DNA of 64,000 nucleotides from G963667675 sp964291545 (lineage in GTDB: Bacteria > Chloroflexota > Dehalococcoidia > Lucifugimonadales > UBA3495): NCBI GenBank assembly GCA_964291545.2, contig OZ219860.1, positions 186,001 to 250,000 on the forward strand, written 5' to 3'. Below the pieces are notes generated by a model. The model had not been told where the DNA came from. It was given only the letters and a program-made list of their open reading frames with translations, and did no database searches. Positions 23,790 to 31,930 of the stretch are shown one piece after another (the stretch's first letter is position 1; each line of letters starts with the position of its first letter). Both the position numbers and the translations under genes were made by a program.

Positions 23790-24149
23790 ATGACCATGCC
23801 CTTTGCTGAAGACTCTCACGTTCATACCCGCGCTCTCCAAATATGGCAAATTCTCATTGGGAGAGCTCACAACCGGCAGGAAATTACATATCGGCACTTG
23901 AGGCAATTGATGGGGTATCCCGAAGGCTCGTACAACGTCCTTAGCCACTGCTTGGACCCCGTCATGCGCTATTGCCAGCAAAACAACCTTCCGCCCTTGA
24001 CCGCTCTGGTTGTGGGAGAGCGCACTGGCAAGCCCGGTCAAGGCTTTACTGTTGGTTCCGGGGATTTGCATGCCGACAGAGCGCGAGTCTTCGATTTCAA
24101 TTGGTACGGCATTTTCCCGCCAACACTGGAAGATTTGCAGAGGGTCTAG
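23790..24149 (+). CDS. Conserved hypothetical protein of an accessory-region family
   Basis: A 119-residue protein: 'ALQIWQILIGRAHNRQEITY', 'LGxYP'-like turn, 'VMRYCQQNNLPPLTALVVGE' and 'FDFNWYGIFPPTLEDL'. I recall this pattern from unassigned proteins in variable genome regions; the opening resembles a winged-helix turn as in alkyltransferase-like DNA-binding domains, but the active-site Cys motif of those is absent. AGGAG lies 10 bases before the ATG. Function unknown. Confidence 0.6.
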   Translation: MTMPFAEDSHVHTRALQIWQILIGRAHNRQEITYRHLRQLMGYPEGSYNVLSHCLDPVMRYCQQNNLPPLTALVVGERTGKPGQGFTVGSGDLHADRARVFDFNWYGIFPPTLEDLQRV

Positions 24150-24191
24150 CGATCCAGGCCGGCGAGCGGATGTGCCCCTGAGCAGCAAGGT

Positions 24192-24395
24192 ATGGAAGAA
24201 CTACTGAAATCGTTCTGCGAGATCACCGCAGGTGCAGTTGGGAAAGGCCCCGCCGCGTTAGGGTTTATCGTGTTTGGCCTTGTGGCAGAGGGAGGTCTTG
24301 CTTTGCAAGCGAGTTGGAATGGAAGGACTAATAGGGCCAAAGGGGTAAGCCTAGTGATGGTGGTTCCACTAATATTCGTCCTATTTGGGTGTTGA
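24192..24395 (+). CDS. Small membrane protein
   Basis: A 67-residue frame with two hydrophobic segments ('ALGFIVFGLVAEGGLAL' and 'GVSLVMVVPLIFVLFGC') joined by a basic loop. AAGG lies just before the ATG. It is the last gene before the right end of the element. No family recognised; small size keeps confidence modest. Confidence 0.45.
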   Translation: MEELLKSFCEITAGAVGKGPAALGFIVFGLVAEGGLALQASWNGRTNRAKGVSLVMVVPLIFVLFGC

Positions 24396-24433
24396 GCATT
24401 CGGTATTCCCCTGCCGTAGCCGGGCAGACTACC

Positions 24434-24487
24434 TTTTGCATCAGCGCAGGGACTTATGCATCAGGTAGAGGGTTTTGCATCAAAGCC
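24434..24487. repeat. Right end of transposon: terminal inverted repeat plus decamer sites
   Basis: Three copies of TTTTGCATCA or TTATGCATCA lie at 24434-24443, 24454-24463 and 24473-24482; the outermost is part of the 15-bp terminal repeat (24473-24487). They mirror the three at the left end. The middle copy supplies the new TGA stop of the dehydrogenase gene. Confidence 0.8.
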
Positions 24488-25696
24488 ACCCTCAATCTCA
24501 GAACTGATCTCGTCAATTCGGACCATGGTCCCGCGCTTGGCCGACAGCCTTACGGCTTCTAGGGCCAGGTCCACGGCGTAGCCATCCTCGAACCCCCCGC
24601 CGACCATGGGAGTTCCCCGCGCCACGGCCCCGACAAACTCGTAAGCCTGGCCTACCCAAGATTCGGTCATGCCATGGCCGAAACTGGGAAACGGATAAAC
24701 CTGGACGTCCTCGTAGTACGGATGAGCGCCGGTGACCTTCACGCGCCTGGAGCCCATGGTCTCTTCATCGTCCATGGATGTCCGGAAGAACTCAAACTCG
24801 GCCATGTCCCGGCTATTGAACTTGGCCGATGCGATGGAGCCAATCACGGTAAACTCCAGCCCGGATATATGACCGGGGGCCACGCGGCTCACTGCGAACG
24901 AGGCCACAGCCCCGTTCTGAAAGCGCGCCGTGAAAGAGGCGAGGTCGTCCGTATCGACTGTACCAAACTCCCCGGTTACCTCTCCTTTTTCATGACCCGA
25001 TACGTATCCGGCCAGTATCGGACGCTGGTCGATAAACGTGGCCATCGAGGCCCCTTGAACGCTCTCTATATCCCCCAACAGGAATCGAGCGGCGTCAACG
25101 ACATGGGGACCTACGTCGGAGAGGGCGCCCCCGCCGGCCAGTTCCATCGTGTAGCGCCAGTTAAGAGGTATCTCTTCATCAGCCGCGTAGTCAACCAGGT
25201 AACTGCCGATAAACTGGCGGGCTTGACCGAAGTCTCCCCGGTCCAAGGCCTTCTTGATGGCGGCAATGGCGGGCATTCGCCGGTTATTGAAACCCACACA
25301 GTGGACTACGCCGGCCCGGCGCGCGGCCTGCAGCATTTGCCATGAGTCGGCTGCATTGTTGCCCAGGGGCTTTTCGCAGAGGACGTGCTTGCCCGATGCG
25401 AGCAGGGCTTCTACCGCCGGCCGATGCTCGTGGTTGGGCAACGCCACCGTGACGGCATCGACGTCATTGGCTTCGGCCACGGCTTCCCACGACGTGGCGG
25501 CCCGTTCAAACCCAAACCGGTCGGCTATTTCCTCGGCCAGCGGTTCATGTTTGTCGGCCACGACTACCAGGCGAACATTTGCCGGAAGCGGGTGGCGGAG
25601 GTCGCCAAGGCGCCGATAGGCGTGTGAATGCAACTGTCCAATCAGACCGGCTCCAATAACGGCGACCCTAATTTCCGGGAGCGCTGATCTGCTCAT
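24461..25696 (-). CDS. Gfo/Idh/MocA family NAD(P)-dependent dehydrogenase, 3' end altered by transposon
   Basis: A 411-residue oxidoreductase. The N-terminal Rossmann motif is 'VAVIGAGLIGQLHSHAYR', 'GKHVLCEKPLGNN' is the EKP catalytic motif, and 'GGGALSDVGPHVVDAARFLLG' is the family GG..D.G.H.ID pattern. It should oxidise a sugar, inositol or sugar-phosphate ring with NAD(P). The last eight residues and the stop codon are provided by the mobile element; before insertion the protein would have ended 'SSEIEG'. GAGAGGG lies before the ATG. It follows the ABC ATPase gene by about 30 bases. Confidence 0.9.
   Translation of the reverse strand: MSRSALPEIRVAVIGAGLIGQLHSHAYRRLGDLRHPLPANVRLVVVADKHEPLAEEIADRFGFERAATSWEAVAEANDVDAVTVALPNHEHRPAVEALLASGKHVLCEKPLGNNAADSWQMLQAARRAGVVHCVGFNNRRMPAIAAIKKALDRGDFGQARQFIGSYLVDYAADEEIPLNWRYTMELAGGGALSDVGPHVVDAARFLLGDIESVQGASMATFIDQRPILAGYVSGHEKGEVTGEFGTVDTDDLASFTARFQNGAVASFAVSRVAPGHISGLEFTVIGSIASAKFNSRDMAEFEFFRTSMDDEETMGSRRVKVTGAHPYYEDVQVYPFPSFGHGMTESWVGQAYEFVGAVARGTPMVGGGFEDGYAVDLALEAVRLSAKRGTMVRIDEISSEIEGGFDAKPST
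24488..24497. repeat. Target-site duplication, right copy
   Basis: ACCCTCAATC directly outside the right inverted repeat, identical to 15335-15344. It lies within the last codons of the dehydrogenase gene. Confidence 0.9.
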
Positions 25697-25729
25697 CTAA
25701 TCCCTCTCCAAGCGCGCGGCTGGAAACAA

Positions 25730-26515
25730 CTACAACCGTGCAATAGCTTCCGACCCGCCGGTGACGATCATCTCCGAGAGCTCCTCTTTGGTCTTTTCGT
25801 CCTTACCGAAAGTCCCGAGTGTCGTCCCGTGACTGAGGACCACAAATCGATCAGCGACCGAAAACACCTGATGCACGTTGTGGGTTATAAAGATCACGGC
25901 CACGCCCGCGTCTTTGGCCGCCTCCATGAATCTGAGCACCTTCTCGGTCTCAATCAGGCTCAAAGCAGAGGCCGGTTCGTCCATTATCAGCAACTTCGCC
26001 TGATAATAGACAGCTCGCCCGATCTCGATTGACTGTCGCTCGCCGCCGGAAAGCTTGGCAGCTGGCTCATCCACGGACCTTATAGTGATCCCTACGTTGT
26101 TCAGAGCCTCACGAGCGATCTTCCGCGCCGTACCCAGGCTCAAGTAGCTAAATGGGCCAAAGCGCTTGGTAGAACCTTCTTCTCTGCCCAGGACGAAATT
26201 GCGAAATATACTCATGGTATCGACGATTGCCAAGTCCTGGTATACGGTCGAAATACCGAGTTCCATTGCATGCTTGGGGTTATTTAACTTGAGTGGCTGC
26301 CCCTCCCACAATAGCTGGCCCTCGTCGGGAATATGGACACCGGACAACACCTTGATTAGCGTTGATTTTCCGGCCCCGTTATCGCCGACAAGGCCGACAA
26401 TTTCCCCCGGAGCTACTGCAAAATCCACCTCGCTCAACGCCGTTATGTGCCCGAACCGCTTGGAGATGTTGCGCGCCTCGATAAGCCAGTTCCCGTTGCT
26501 GCTCATATCACTCAA
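25730..26515 (-). CDS. Sugar ABC transporter ATP-binding protein
   Basis: A 261-residue ATPase with one nucleotide-binding domain (RbsA-type transporters often have two). Walker A GDNGAGKST near residue 40, the Q-loop in 'GISTVYQDLAI', signature LSGGERQ, Walker B LLIMDEPAS and the His switch in 'ITHNVHQV'. It overlaps the end of the permease gene by 8 bases. It probably serves both permeases of this operon and the binding protein now found behind the transposon. Confidence 0.9.
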   Translation of the reverse strand: MSDMSSNGNWLIEARNISKRFGHITALSEVDFAVAPGEIVGLVGDNGAGKSTLIKVLSGVHIPDEGQLLWEGQPLKLNNPKHAMELGISTVYQDLAIVDTMSIFRNFVLGREEGSTKRFGPFSYLSLGTARKIAREALNNVGITIRSVDEPAAKLSGGERQSIEIGRAVYYQAKLLIMDEPASALSLIETEKVLRFMEAAKDAGVAVIFITHNVHQVFSVADRFVVLSHGTTLGTFGKDEKTKEELSEMIVTGGSEAIARL

Positions 26516-27515
26516 CTCGCTCCCCTAGATTGCGTCTTTCCACAGACCTGTTTATCACAACCGCAAACACTATCAGCAGTCCCACGAATCCGTCGAACCA
26601 CTCGCCGGGTACTCCGGAACGAGCCAACCCTACCTGGATTGTGGAAACCGCGATCACCCCCAACGCAGCCCCGATGACCGAGCCGTATCCACCCCATATG
26701 CGGGTCCCGCCGATGGCGCAGGCGGCGATGATCTCCAACTCCAGCAGCCGTCCCCGGTTTGATTCAATGTAAATGTGCCTCGGCATTTGAACGGTACCGG
26801 CAAGTCCGGCCAGAAATGCACTCAAACCAAAGAGCAGGATCAGCACAAGATCGGTAGGCACTCCCTGCTGTTTGGCCGCGCGGTAGTTGCCCCCGGTGGC
26901 GAACACCCAGTTGCCGAAGCGGGTCCTCTGCAGGAGCAGGGTTCCCAGGAGCACCACCCCTAAGAACCAGAAGCACGTGACGTACAAGCCCGTATCCAGA
27001 CGATGGCTGAAAATTTGAAGCAGGGTATCATCGCGTTGGACGATTATGAACACCCCTTCGGAAATGACGTAGCCCACTCCCCGCCAAAGCAACAGCCCGC
27101 CCAGCGTGAGGATGAAAGAGGGTATACCCAGCTTTACGACGGCGAACCCCTGAAGGAGTCCAATCGATAGCGCAATGACCAGGGCCAGCGGCACTGCACC
27201 CGACGATGGCATATCCGCCATCAACGTGCCTACTATTATGGCGGTCAACCCCAGCACCGAACCCACCGAGAGGTCGAAGTGCCCGGCTATGAGGAGAATA
27301 GATACGCCGCAGGCTACGATTCCCCGCTCAGAGGCCAGGGTTATGACGGAATAAAATGCGGCCTTTGTCGTAAAGTCTTCCGCGGTGAACGAGAAGACAA
27401 TAGTCACCGTGATCAGGGCCAGTATCGCCGCCGTCTCTGGCCGGAAAGCCAGAAAGGCCTTGAGACGATTCAGCGTCGTCTCAGCGGCGGGCGCGACCGT
27501 AGCTGCTTCTGCCAT
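26508..27515 (-). CDS. Sugar ABC transporter permease (BPD_transp_2 family)
   Basis: Membrane protein of 335 residues with eight to ten hydrophobic segments. 'AGHFDLSVGSVLGL', 'KLGIPSFILTLGGLLLWRG' and 'GGTRIWGGYGSVIGAALG' are hallmarks of the ribose/xylose-type permease family. It overlaps the ATPase gene. A second, longer permease (29646-30851) of the same operon shows the same motifs, so the transporter is probably a heterodimer. Confidence 0.9.
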   Translation of the reverse strand: MAEAATVAPAAETTLNRLKAFLAFRPETAAILALITVTIVFSFTAEDFTTKAAFYSVITLASERGIVACGVSILLIAGHFDLSVGSVLGLTAIIVGTLMADMPSSGAVPLALVIALSIGLLQGFAVVKLGIPSFILTLGGLLLWRGVGYVISEGVFIIVQRDDTLLQIFSHRLDTGLYVTCFWFLGVVLLGTLLLQRTRFGNWVFATGGNYRAAKQQGVPTDLVLILLFGLSAFLAGLAGTVQMPRHIYIESNRGRLLELEIIAACAIGGTRIWGGYGSVIGAALGVIAVSTIQVGLARSGVPGEWFDGFVGLLIVFAVVINRSVERRNLGERVE

Positions 27516-27572
27516 CAGCCCAATTTCCCCGGGTAGCTTGCCATCATCAGCCTAATGCCGACTTGAGCCGGC

Positions 27573-28661
27573 CTAACCTCGCGCTTCCCCAGCTTGGGGC
27601 GATTTGGTACTGCTACGACTCTTCGAGCCGGTGCGTTCAAAGAATACCTTCCACCCATTCTCTCCCAAAATCTTGGCCTTCTCCTCCTCTGTCAAGAAGC
27701 TGCTGTTTTGGACGAATCCCATGGACTCGGCATAGGAAGCGTAAGTGAACGCCCAAGGAGCATCGGTGGCCCACAGCATCCGGTCGGCGCCGACGGAATC
27801 GTAGAGGAGCTTAAACACATTGAGGTTGGCATCCGGGTCGAATTGGTTGTTCTTCTTCGAGGTTTCCCACGCATTGGCGAAGTCCAACTCCACCCAGACG
27901 TTAAAGTCCAATGCCAGTTGCATTACTTCGGGCTGGCCGACCCCCCACCGAGCGTTGTGACAAAAGACAAAGACCATCTCTGGAAACCGCTCGCAGACGT
28001 TTCTCAACTCCCTGGCTTGCGGAGGAGGGTTCCCATAAAAGTCGATGTCCAGGACCACTGGGATATTGAGTTCGACACAAGTGCGCCACAGGTCATCCCT
28101 CTTGGGATCGTCCAGATGGAAGGGCCCATGGAGCTCCAGCAGAGGCAGGCCGCAGTGGTCGCTCATCTCAATCTTGAGTGATGTAAGTCCCAGTTCCGTG
28201 ACCGCATGCACTAGTTTATCGATTTGATCATTGCCCCCGGAGGCATCTATCTGAGCGCTGGCCACGAAGCGGTCCGGGTATCGCTTAATGATAGTGGAAA
28301 GATACTCGTTCATATCGGGCCATCGATAGCAAGGGGCCTGAAGCAGAACGGTCTTGTCAACTCCGGCCTCGTCCATGCGCTCAACAAAGATCTCCGGCGG
28401 CGAGTTCGTATTTGTGTAATGCTCGGGCAGCCACTGACCCCACAAACGGCCTCCCTCCCTGCCCCATACGGCGTCTTGGGCGGGTGTGGTGTAAAGGGGA
28501 GTGATCGGATACCGTTCGCGGTACTCTATGACGCAGGGCAGGTTTTCAAACGCCGGGACTTTGTCGAGCCACACCTTACCGTCCTTATACGAGGTGAGGC
28601 GGTAGGTGAATTGGTAGCCGTCGGCCTTATCGAATATATGGGTGTGTGTATCGATGATCAT
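27573..28661 (-). CDS. Amidohydrolase-2 family metal-dependent hydrolase
   Basis: A 362-residue TIM-barrel hydrolase of the amidohydrolase-related (PF04909) type. 'MIIDTHTHIFD' holds the first metal His pair, 'VFCHNARWG' a later His, and 'MLWATDAPWAF' the active-site Asp. Family members are decarboxylases or lactonases acting on ring compounds; in this operon a sugar lactone is possible. AGGAG lies four bases before the ATG. It sits between the isomerase and the permease genes of the sugar operon. Confidence 0.85.
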   Translation of the reverse strand: MIIDTHTHIFDKADGYQFTYRLTSYKDGKVWLDKVPAFENLPCVIEYRERYPITPLYTTPAQDAVWGREGGRLWGQWLPEHYTNTNSPPEIFVERMDEAGVDKTVLLQAPCYRWPDMNEYLSTIIKRYPDRFVASAQIDASGGNDQIDKLVHAVTELGLTSLKIEMSDHCGLPLLELHGPFHLDDPKRDDLWRTCVELNIPVVLDIDFYGNPPPQARELRNVCERFPEMVFVFCHNARWGVGQPEVMQLALDFNVWVELDFANAWETSKKNNQFDPDANLNVFKLLYDSVGADRMLWATDAPWAFTYASYAESMGFVQNSSFLTEEEKAKILGENGWKVFFERTGSKSRSSTKSPQAGEARG

Positions 28662-28705
28662 GGCTCTCCTTAATCTCGAGAAATCGCGTTATGCTGGGGA
28701 TTCCT

Positions 28706-29587
28706 CTATCCGGCCAGTACGGTGTCCATGAATTGCTTAGACTCGGCGGCAACTTCCCAACGGTCCCACGGCTCCTCGTGGTAGCCGAAATAGTGGGCGG
28801 AGTATTCCACAGATAGGAAGCCCTGGTAGCCTATTTCGCGCAAAGCGGAGACCATCGCCCTGAAATCTACGACCCCTTGGCCCAAAGGGGGGCACTCGAA
28901 GTCAAGAGGAACACCCGAGAAGGATACCCTCTCCTCGTGAGGCTCATAGATTCTGGTGTCCTTCATGTCGACGTGAACGATGCGTGAGCCCCAGTGTCTC
29001 ACCCATTCGGCGGGGTCCTCTTTCACCGAAGGCAGGTGACTTGGGTCAAAGTTGACGTACGGTTGGCGTTCTCCCAGGTCGTTAAGGAGCCTGCTGAGGT
29101 CTGCCATGTTGGATACCAAACACATGGCAACGGCCTCAAAACCGAATTTAACACCCCGCTCCTCGGCGTAGCAAGTGCATTCGGCAGTTGCTTCCAGAAG
29201 CCATTCCCAGGCGCGCTGCCGGTCAACTCCGGGAGCAGGGGTGCCGGCGAGGCCGTGGACCACGTCCGTTCCCAGGTCCAACGCCAGGTCAATGCAGCCC
29301 TTCATGAAGTCCAAGTTGTTTTGCCGCGCCGCGCCTTCCGATTCGACCAACGACACGTGGGCGCTGATGGACGAGAGTTCGATGTCGTGGTCCAGGGCCA
29401 GCCGTCGAATCTCGGCTCGTTCATCGGGGCTGAGGTCGGGGGTCACGTGGGGTTTCGTCCACGGCGCGAACTCGGCATTCAATTCAACGCCCTGGTATCC
29501 CAGGGCAGCCAAACGCGGGATAACCTCCGTAAGGGGGTACATATTGAACACCCCGCTATGGTGGCTGGTTTTCATGGTCTGCCCCAT
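28706..29587 (-). CDS. Sugar phosphate isomerase/epimerase family protein (TIM barrel)
   Basis: A 293-residue xylose-isomerase-like protein. 'TSHHSGVFNMYPLTEVIPRL' opens the barrel; 'GVKFGFEAVAMCLVS', 'YVNFDPSHLPS', 'RIVHVDMKDTRIY' and 'GFLSVEYSAHYFGY' carry the metal-binding Glu, Asp and His. ATG at 29587 was chosen for the GGGGAG eight bases upstream; a longer frame to 29686 would run into the permease gene. It is clearly a paralogue of the protein at 31931-32812 ('LTEVIPRLAALGYQGVELNA' in both). Confidence 0.83.
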   Translation of the reverse strand: MGQTMKTSHHSGVFNMYPLTEVIPRLAALGYQGVELNAEFAPWTKPHVTPDLSPDERAEIRRLALDHDIELSSISAHVSLVESEGAARQNNLDFMKGCIDLALDLGTDVVHGLAGTPAPGVDRQRAWEWLLEATAECTCYAEERGVKFGFEAVAMCLVSNMADLSRLLNDLGERQPYVNFDPSHLPSVKEDPAEWVRHWGSRIVHVDMKDTRIYEPHEERVSFSGVPLDFECPPLGQGVVDFRAMVSALREIGYQGFLSVEYSAHYFGYHEEPWDRWEVAAESKQFMDTVLAG

Positions 29588-29645
29588 ATTTGAAACTCCC
29601 CGATTCGGCTGCCTGTCTCGAAATTCCGTGACGGCCGATTTGCTC

Positions 29646-30851
29646 TTACAAATGTCTTCCTTGTTCCAAACGTATGCCCAGACCACGCCTTTGGCCCAGG
29701 GTGCTAAGGACGACCGAGATGACTACCACCAGGCCCAAGGCCGCATCGAACCAGAAGTTGGGTATCAGGGCGTCGACAAACCCGACTCTAACCATGGAGA
29801 TTATGAACACACCCAGGGCGACGCCGATTATGGAACCGTAGCCGCCTGCCATGCGCGTCCCGCCAATTACTGCGGCTGCGATGGCGAACAACTCGACCCT
29901 TTCGCCGCGGAGCGGGTCTCCAGATGAGAACCGCGCCAACTGAACGATGCCAGCCAGCCCGGCCAGCCCGGACGAGCAGGCAAAGAGCCATATCTTGGTG
30001 GCATTGACCGGAACACCCATCTGCCTGGCCGCCGGCTCGTTGCCACCGATGGCGAAGACCCAGTTGCCGATACGGCTCCTTTGCAAAATCAGAGTGATAA
30101 CAAGCACTAAGCCGAGGAACCAGAGAATCGAAATGTCGGCGACGTGATTGGTGAAGGGTATGTCTACCCTATAGGAGAAAGCATTAAGGAAAGAATGGTC
30201 ATCATGCAAATTCGGTATGGCGCCACGGCCTTGCCCGCCACCCCCAGTCGCTCCGGCCTCCTCCAGGGAGGCAATCGCCTGATTTGCCGTCACCAACGCT
30301 ACTCCCCTCCACAGCAGCAACGCACCAATGGTGAGAATGAACGAAGGCAGACCCAGCCTGACAATGAGGATTCCATGCACCAGTCCAATGGTTATGCAAG
30401 TAAGGAGGGTCAGTATGACCGCGAGGGGCGCCGGCACACCGGCGTTCAATATGATCAACCCTAGCAAGGAAGAAACCGCCAGTACCGATCCCACCGAAAG
30501 GTCGTACTGAGCGGCCAACATGAGAAAACCGACACCCAAAGCTGCGATACCTAGCTCGGCAGTCCTGATAAGCGTGACGGTGACGTTAATGGGTGACAGG
30601 AATTCCTCGCCTATCACATAGCCGAGCAGAAGGAACACGACGATGGCCACAAAGACGGATATGGTCTCCGGACGATAGGCCAGGAATTGTCTAAAGCCAA
30701 TCAGCGCCGGGCTCTGCAGGAACCCTTCGTACATCTGTACCGGAGCGGGCCGTTGAGCAAAGGCGCGGGCCGATGTTTCGGCAGCCTTGGACCTTGCTGC
30801 CGTTGCGCTGTTCCTAATCTGGGAGACCAGTCCAAACAGCCTATTTAGCAT
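29646..30851 (-). CDS. Sugar ABC transporter permease (BPD_transp_2 family), long form
   Basis: A 401-residue membrane protein. An N-terminal cytoplasmic stretch of about 60 residues rich in Ala/Arg precedes the membrane part. 'AAQYDLSVGSVLAVSSL', 'RLGLPSFILTIGALLLWRG' and 'GGTRMAGGYGSIIGVALG' match the family. A Gly-rich insert ('ATGGGGQGRG') lies in an outer loop around residue 205. It is the most upstream recognised gene of the sugar operon. Confidence 0.88.
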   Translation of the reverse strand: MLNRLFGLVSQIRNSATAARSKAAETSARAFAQRPAPVQMYEGFLQSPALIGFRQFLAYRPETISVFVAIVVFLLLGYVIGEEFLSPINVTVTLIRTAELGIAALGVGFLMLAAQYDLSVGSVLAVSSLLGLIILNAGVPAPLAVILTLLTCITIGLVHGILIVRLGLPSFILTIGALLLWRGVALVTANQAIASLEEAGATGGGGQGRGAIPNLHDDHSFLNAFSYRVDIPFTNHVADISILWFLGLVLVITLILQRSRIGNWVFAIGGNEPAARQMGVPVNATKIWLFACSSGLAGLAGIVQLARFSSGDPLRGERVELFAIAAAVIGGTRMAGGYGSIIGVALGVFIISMVRVGFVDALIPNFWFDAALGLVVVISVVLSTLGQRRGLGIRLEQGRHL

Positions 30852-30981
30852 TGCCTTGCAATCCTAAGTTATCCGACAAACCTTGGCAAGACCGTAAAGC
30901 GCCGTATTTCTAATTTCGCGGTACTCGTTGGGCAAATGGGCGTGGCGCTACCTTACCATCAATGTACTGCGTGGCGCCAGC

Positions 30982-31785
30982 CTATTGCGGAAGCTCCTCG
31001 ATCTTTAGTCCCTGGCTCACCGGAGCAGCCCCACAGGACCACCCTCCATCCACGGCCAGGGCCTGGCCGGTCACAAACGAGGCCTCATCGCAACTCAGCC
31101 AAAGGACTGCGGCGGCGATTTCCTCAGGGTCAGCTACGCGGCCCATGGGAGACTGGGTAGAAACCTGGCCGACTGCGTCGGGAGTCTCCTTCAAATACGC
31201 CTCAAATATGGCTGTCCTGGTGACGCCGGGGCACACGGCATTGATGCGAATTCCCTTATCGGCGTAGTCTAGCGCTGCCTGCTTGGTCAACCCCACTATA
31301 CCGAACTTGCTGCTGGCGTAAGCAGGGGAGTTGGGGCTGCCTATCAAGCCGGCTACCGAAGATGCGTTTACGATGGCTCCACCGCCGTTGGCCAGCATCT
31401 GCGGGATCTCGTAACGCATACAGAGCATTGTGCCTTTGAGGTTGATGCCAATGACGCGGTCCCACTCTTCTTCCGGAAGGTCTGCCACGGGGAAATGCAG
31501 GTTGTCGACCCCCGCGTTGTTGAAGGCGCAGTCGAGCCTGCCATACCGCTTAACGACACTTTGAACGAGAGCCTCGACGTCGGCTGTTTTGGACACATCG
31601 GCATTGACGAACATTGCCTCTCCGCCGGCATCTACGATGGTTGCCAGGGTCTCGTCGGCCCCCTTAGCGTTCACGTCGGCAATGGCAACCTGCGCTCCTT
31701 CCCTGGCAAACGCCACCGCGGCGGCCCTACCGATGCCGGAGCTCCCGCCTGTAACCAGGGCTACTTTCCCATTAAAGCGCATCAT
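30982..31785 (-). CDS. Short-chain dehydrogenase/reductase (SDR)
   Basis: A 267-residue classical SDR: 'VALVTGGSSGIGRAAA' (cofactor loop), 'DCAFNNAGVDN' (NAG motif), 'NASSVAGLIGSPNSPAYASSK' pattern with Ser and Tyr-x3-Lys catalytic residues, and 'INAVCPGVTRT'. Asp in 'AIADVN' after the second strand favours NAD. I chose ATG at 31785; the frame could extend to 31827. It is closely related to the plus-strand SDR at 38241-39023, sharing 'AYLKETPDA' and 'DEASFVTGQ', so both probably act on related alcohols. Confidence 0.88.
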   Translation of the reverse strand: MMRFNGKVALVTGGSSGIGRAAAVAFAREGAQVAIADVNAKGADETLATIVDAGGEAMFVNADVSKTADVEALVQSVVKRYGRLDCAFNNAGVDNLHFPVADLPEEEWDRVIGINLKGTMLCMRYEIPQMLANGGGAIVNASSVAGLIGSPNSPAYASSKFGIVGLTKQAALDYADKGIRINAVCPGVTRTAIFEAYLKETPDAVGQVSTQSPMGRVADPEEIAAAVLWLSCDEASFVTGQALAVDGGWSCGAAPVSQGLKIEELPQ

Positions 31786-31930
31786 TTGCTTTCTAGCCGG
31801 TGTAGAGTATCGACTCCTAGCGTCCAACCGTGCTCGCCGTGTCGGGGCCCTGTGCCGGGATTAATTTGCGCGCCTCAACGCAGTGACCCGCGTTGTTGCC
31901 ACTTAGAGATAGCCAGCCGGCAGCGATTTG

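Larger units (their letters stand above)
15345..24487. mobile_element. 9,143-bp transposon with transposase and defence-like cargo
   Basis: GGCTTTGATGCAAAA (15345-15359) is exactly inverted as TTTTGCATCAAAGCC (24473-24487), and both ends are flanked by the 10-bp direct repeat ACCCTCAATC. The transposase gene ends four bases inside the left repeat. No inner copy of the end is seen right behind the transposase gene, so the whole unit appears to move as one. The cargo includes XRE, HNH-helicase, phage-type protein, methyltransferase-nuclease, phosphatase and small genes. The element splits a sugar transport operon. Confidence 0.88.

Noticed and set aside
15345..24487. Prophage
   Set aside because: No capsid, portal, terminase or integrase gene; only one phage/plasmid-like accessory protein, and the ends are transposon ends.
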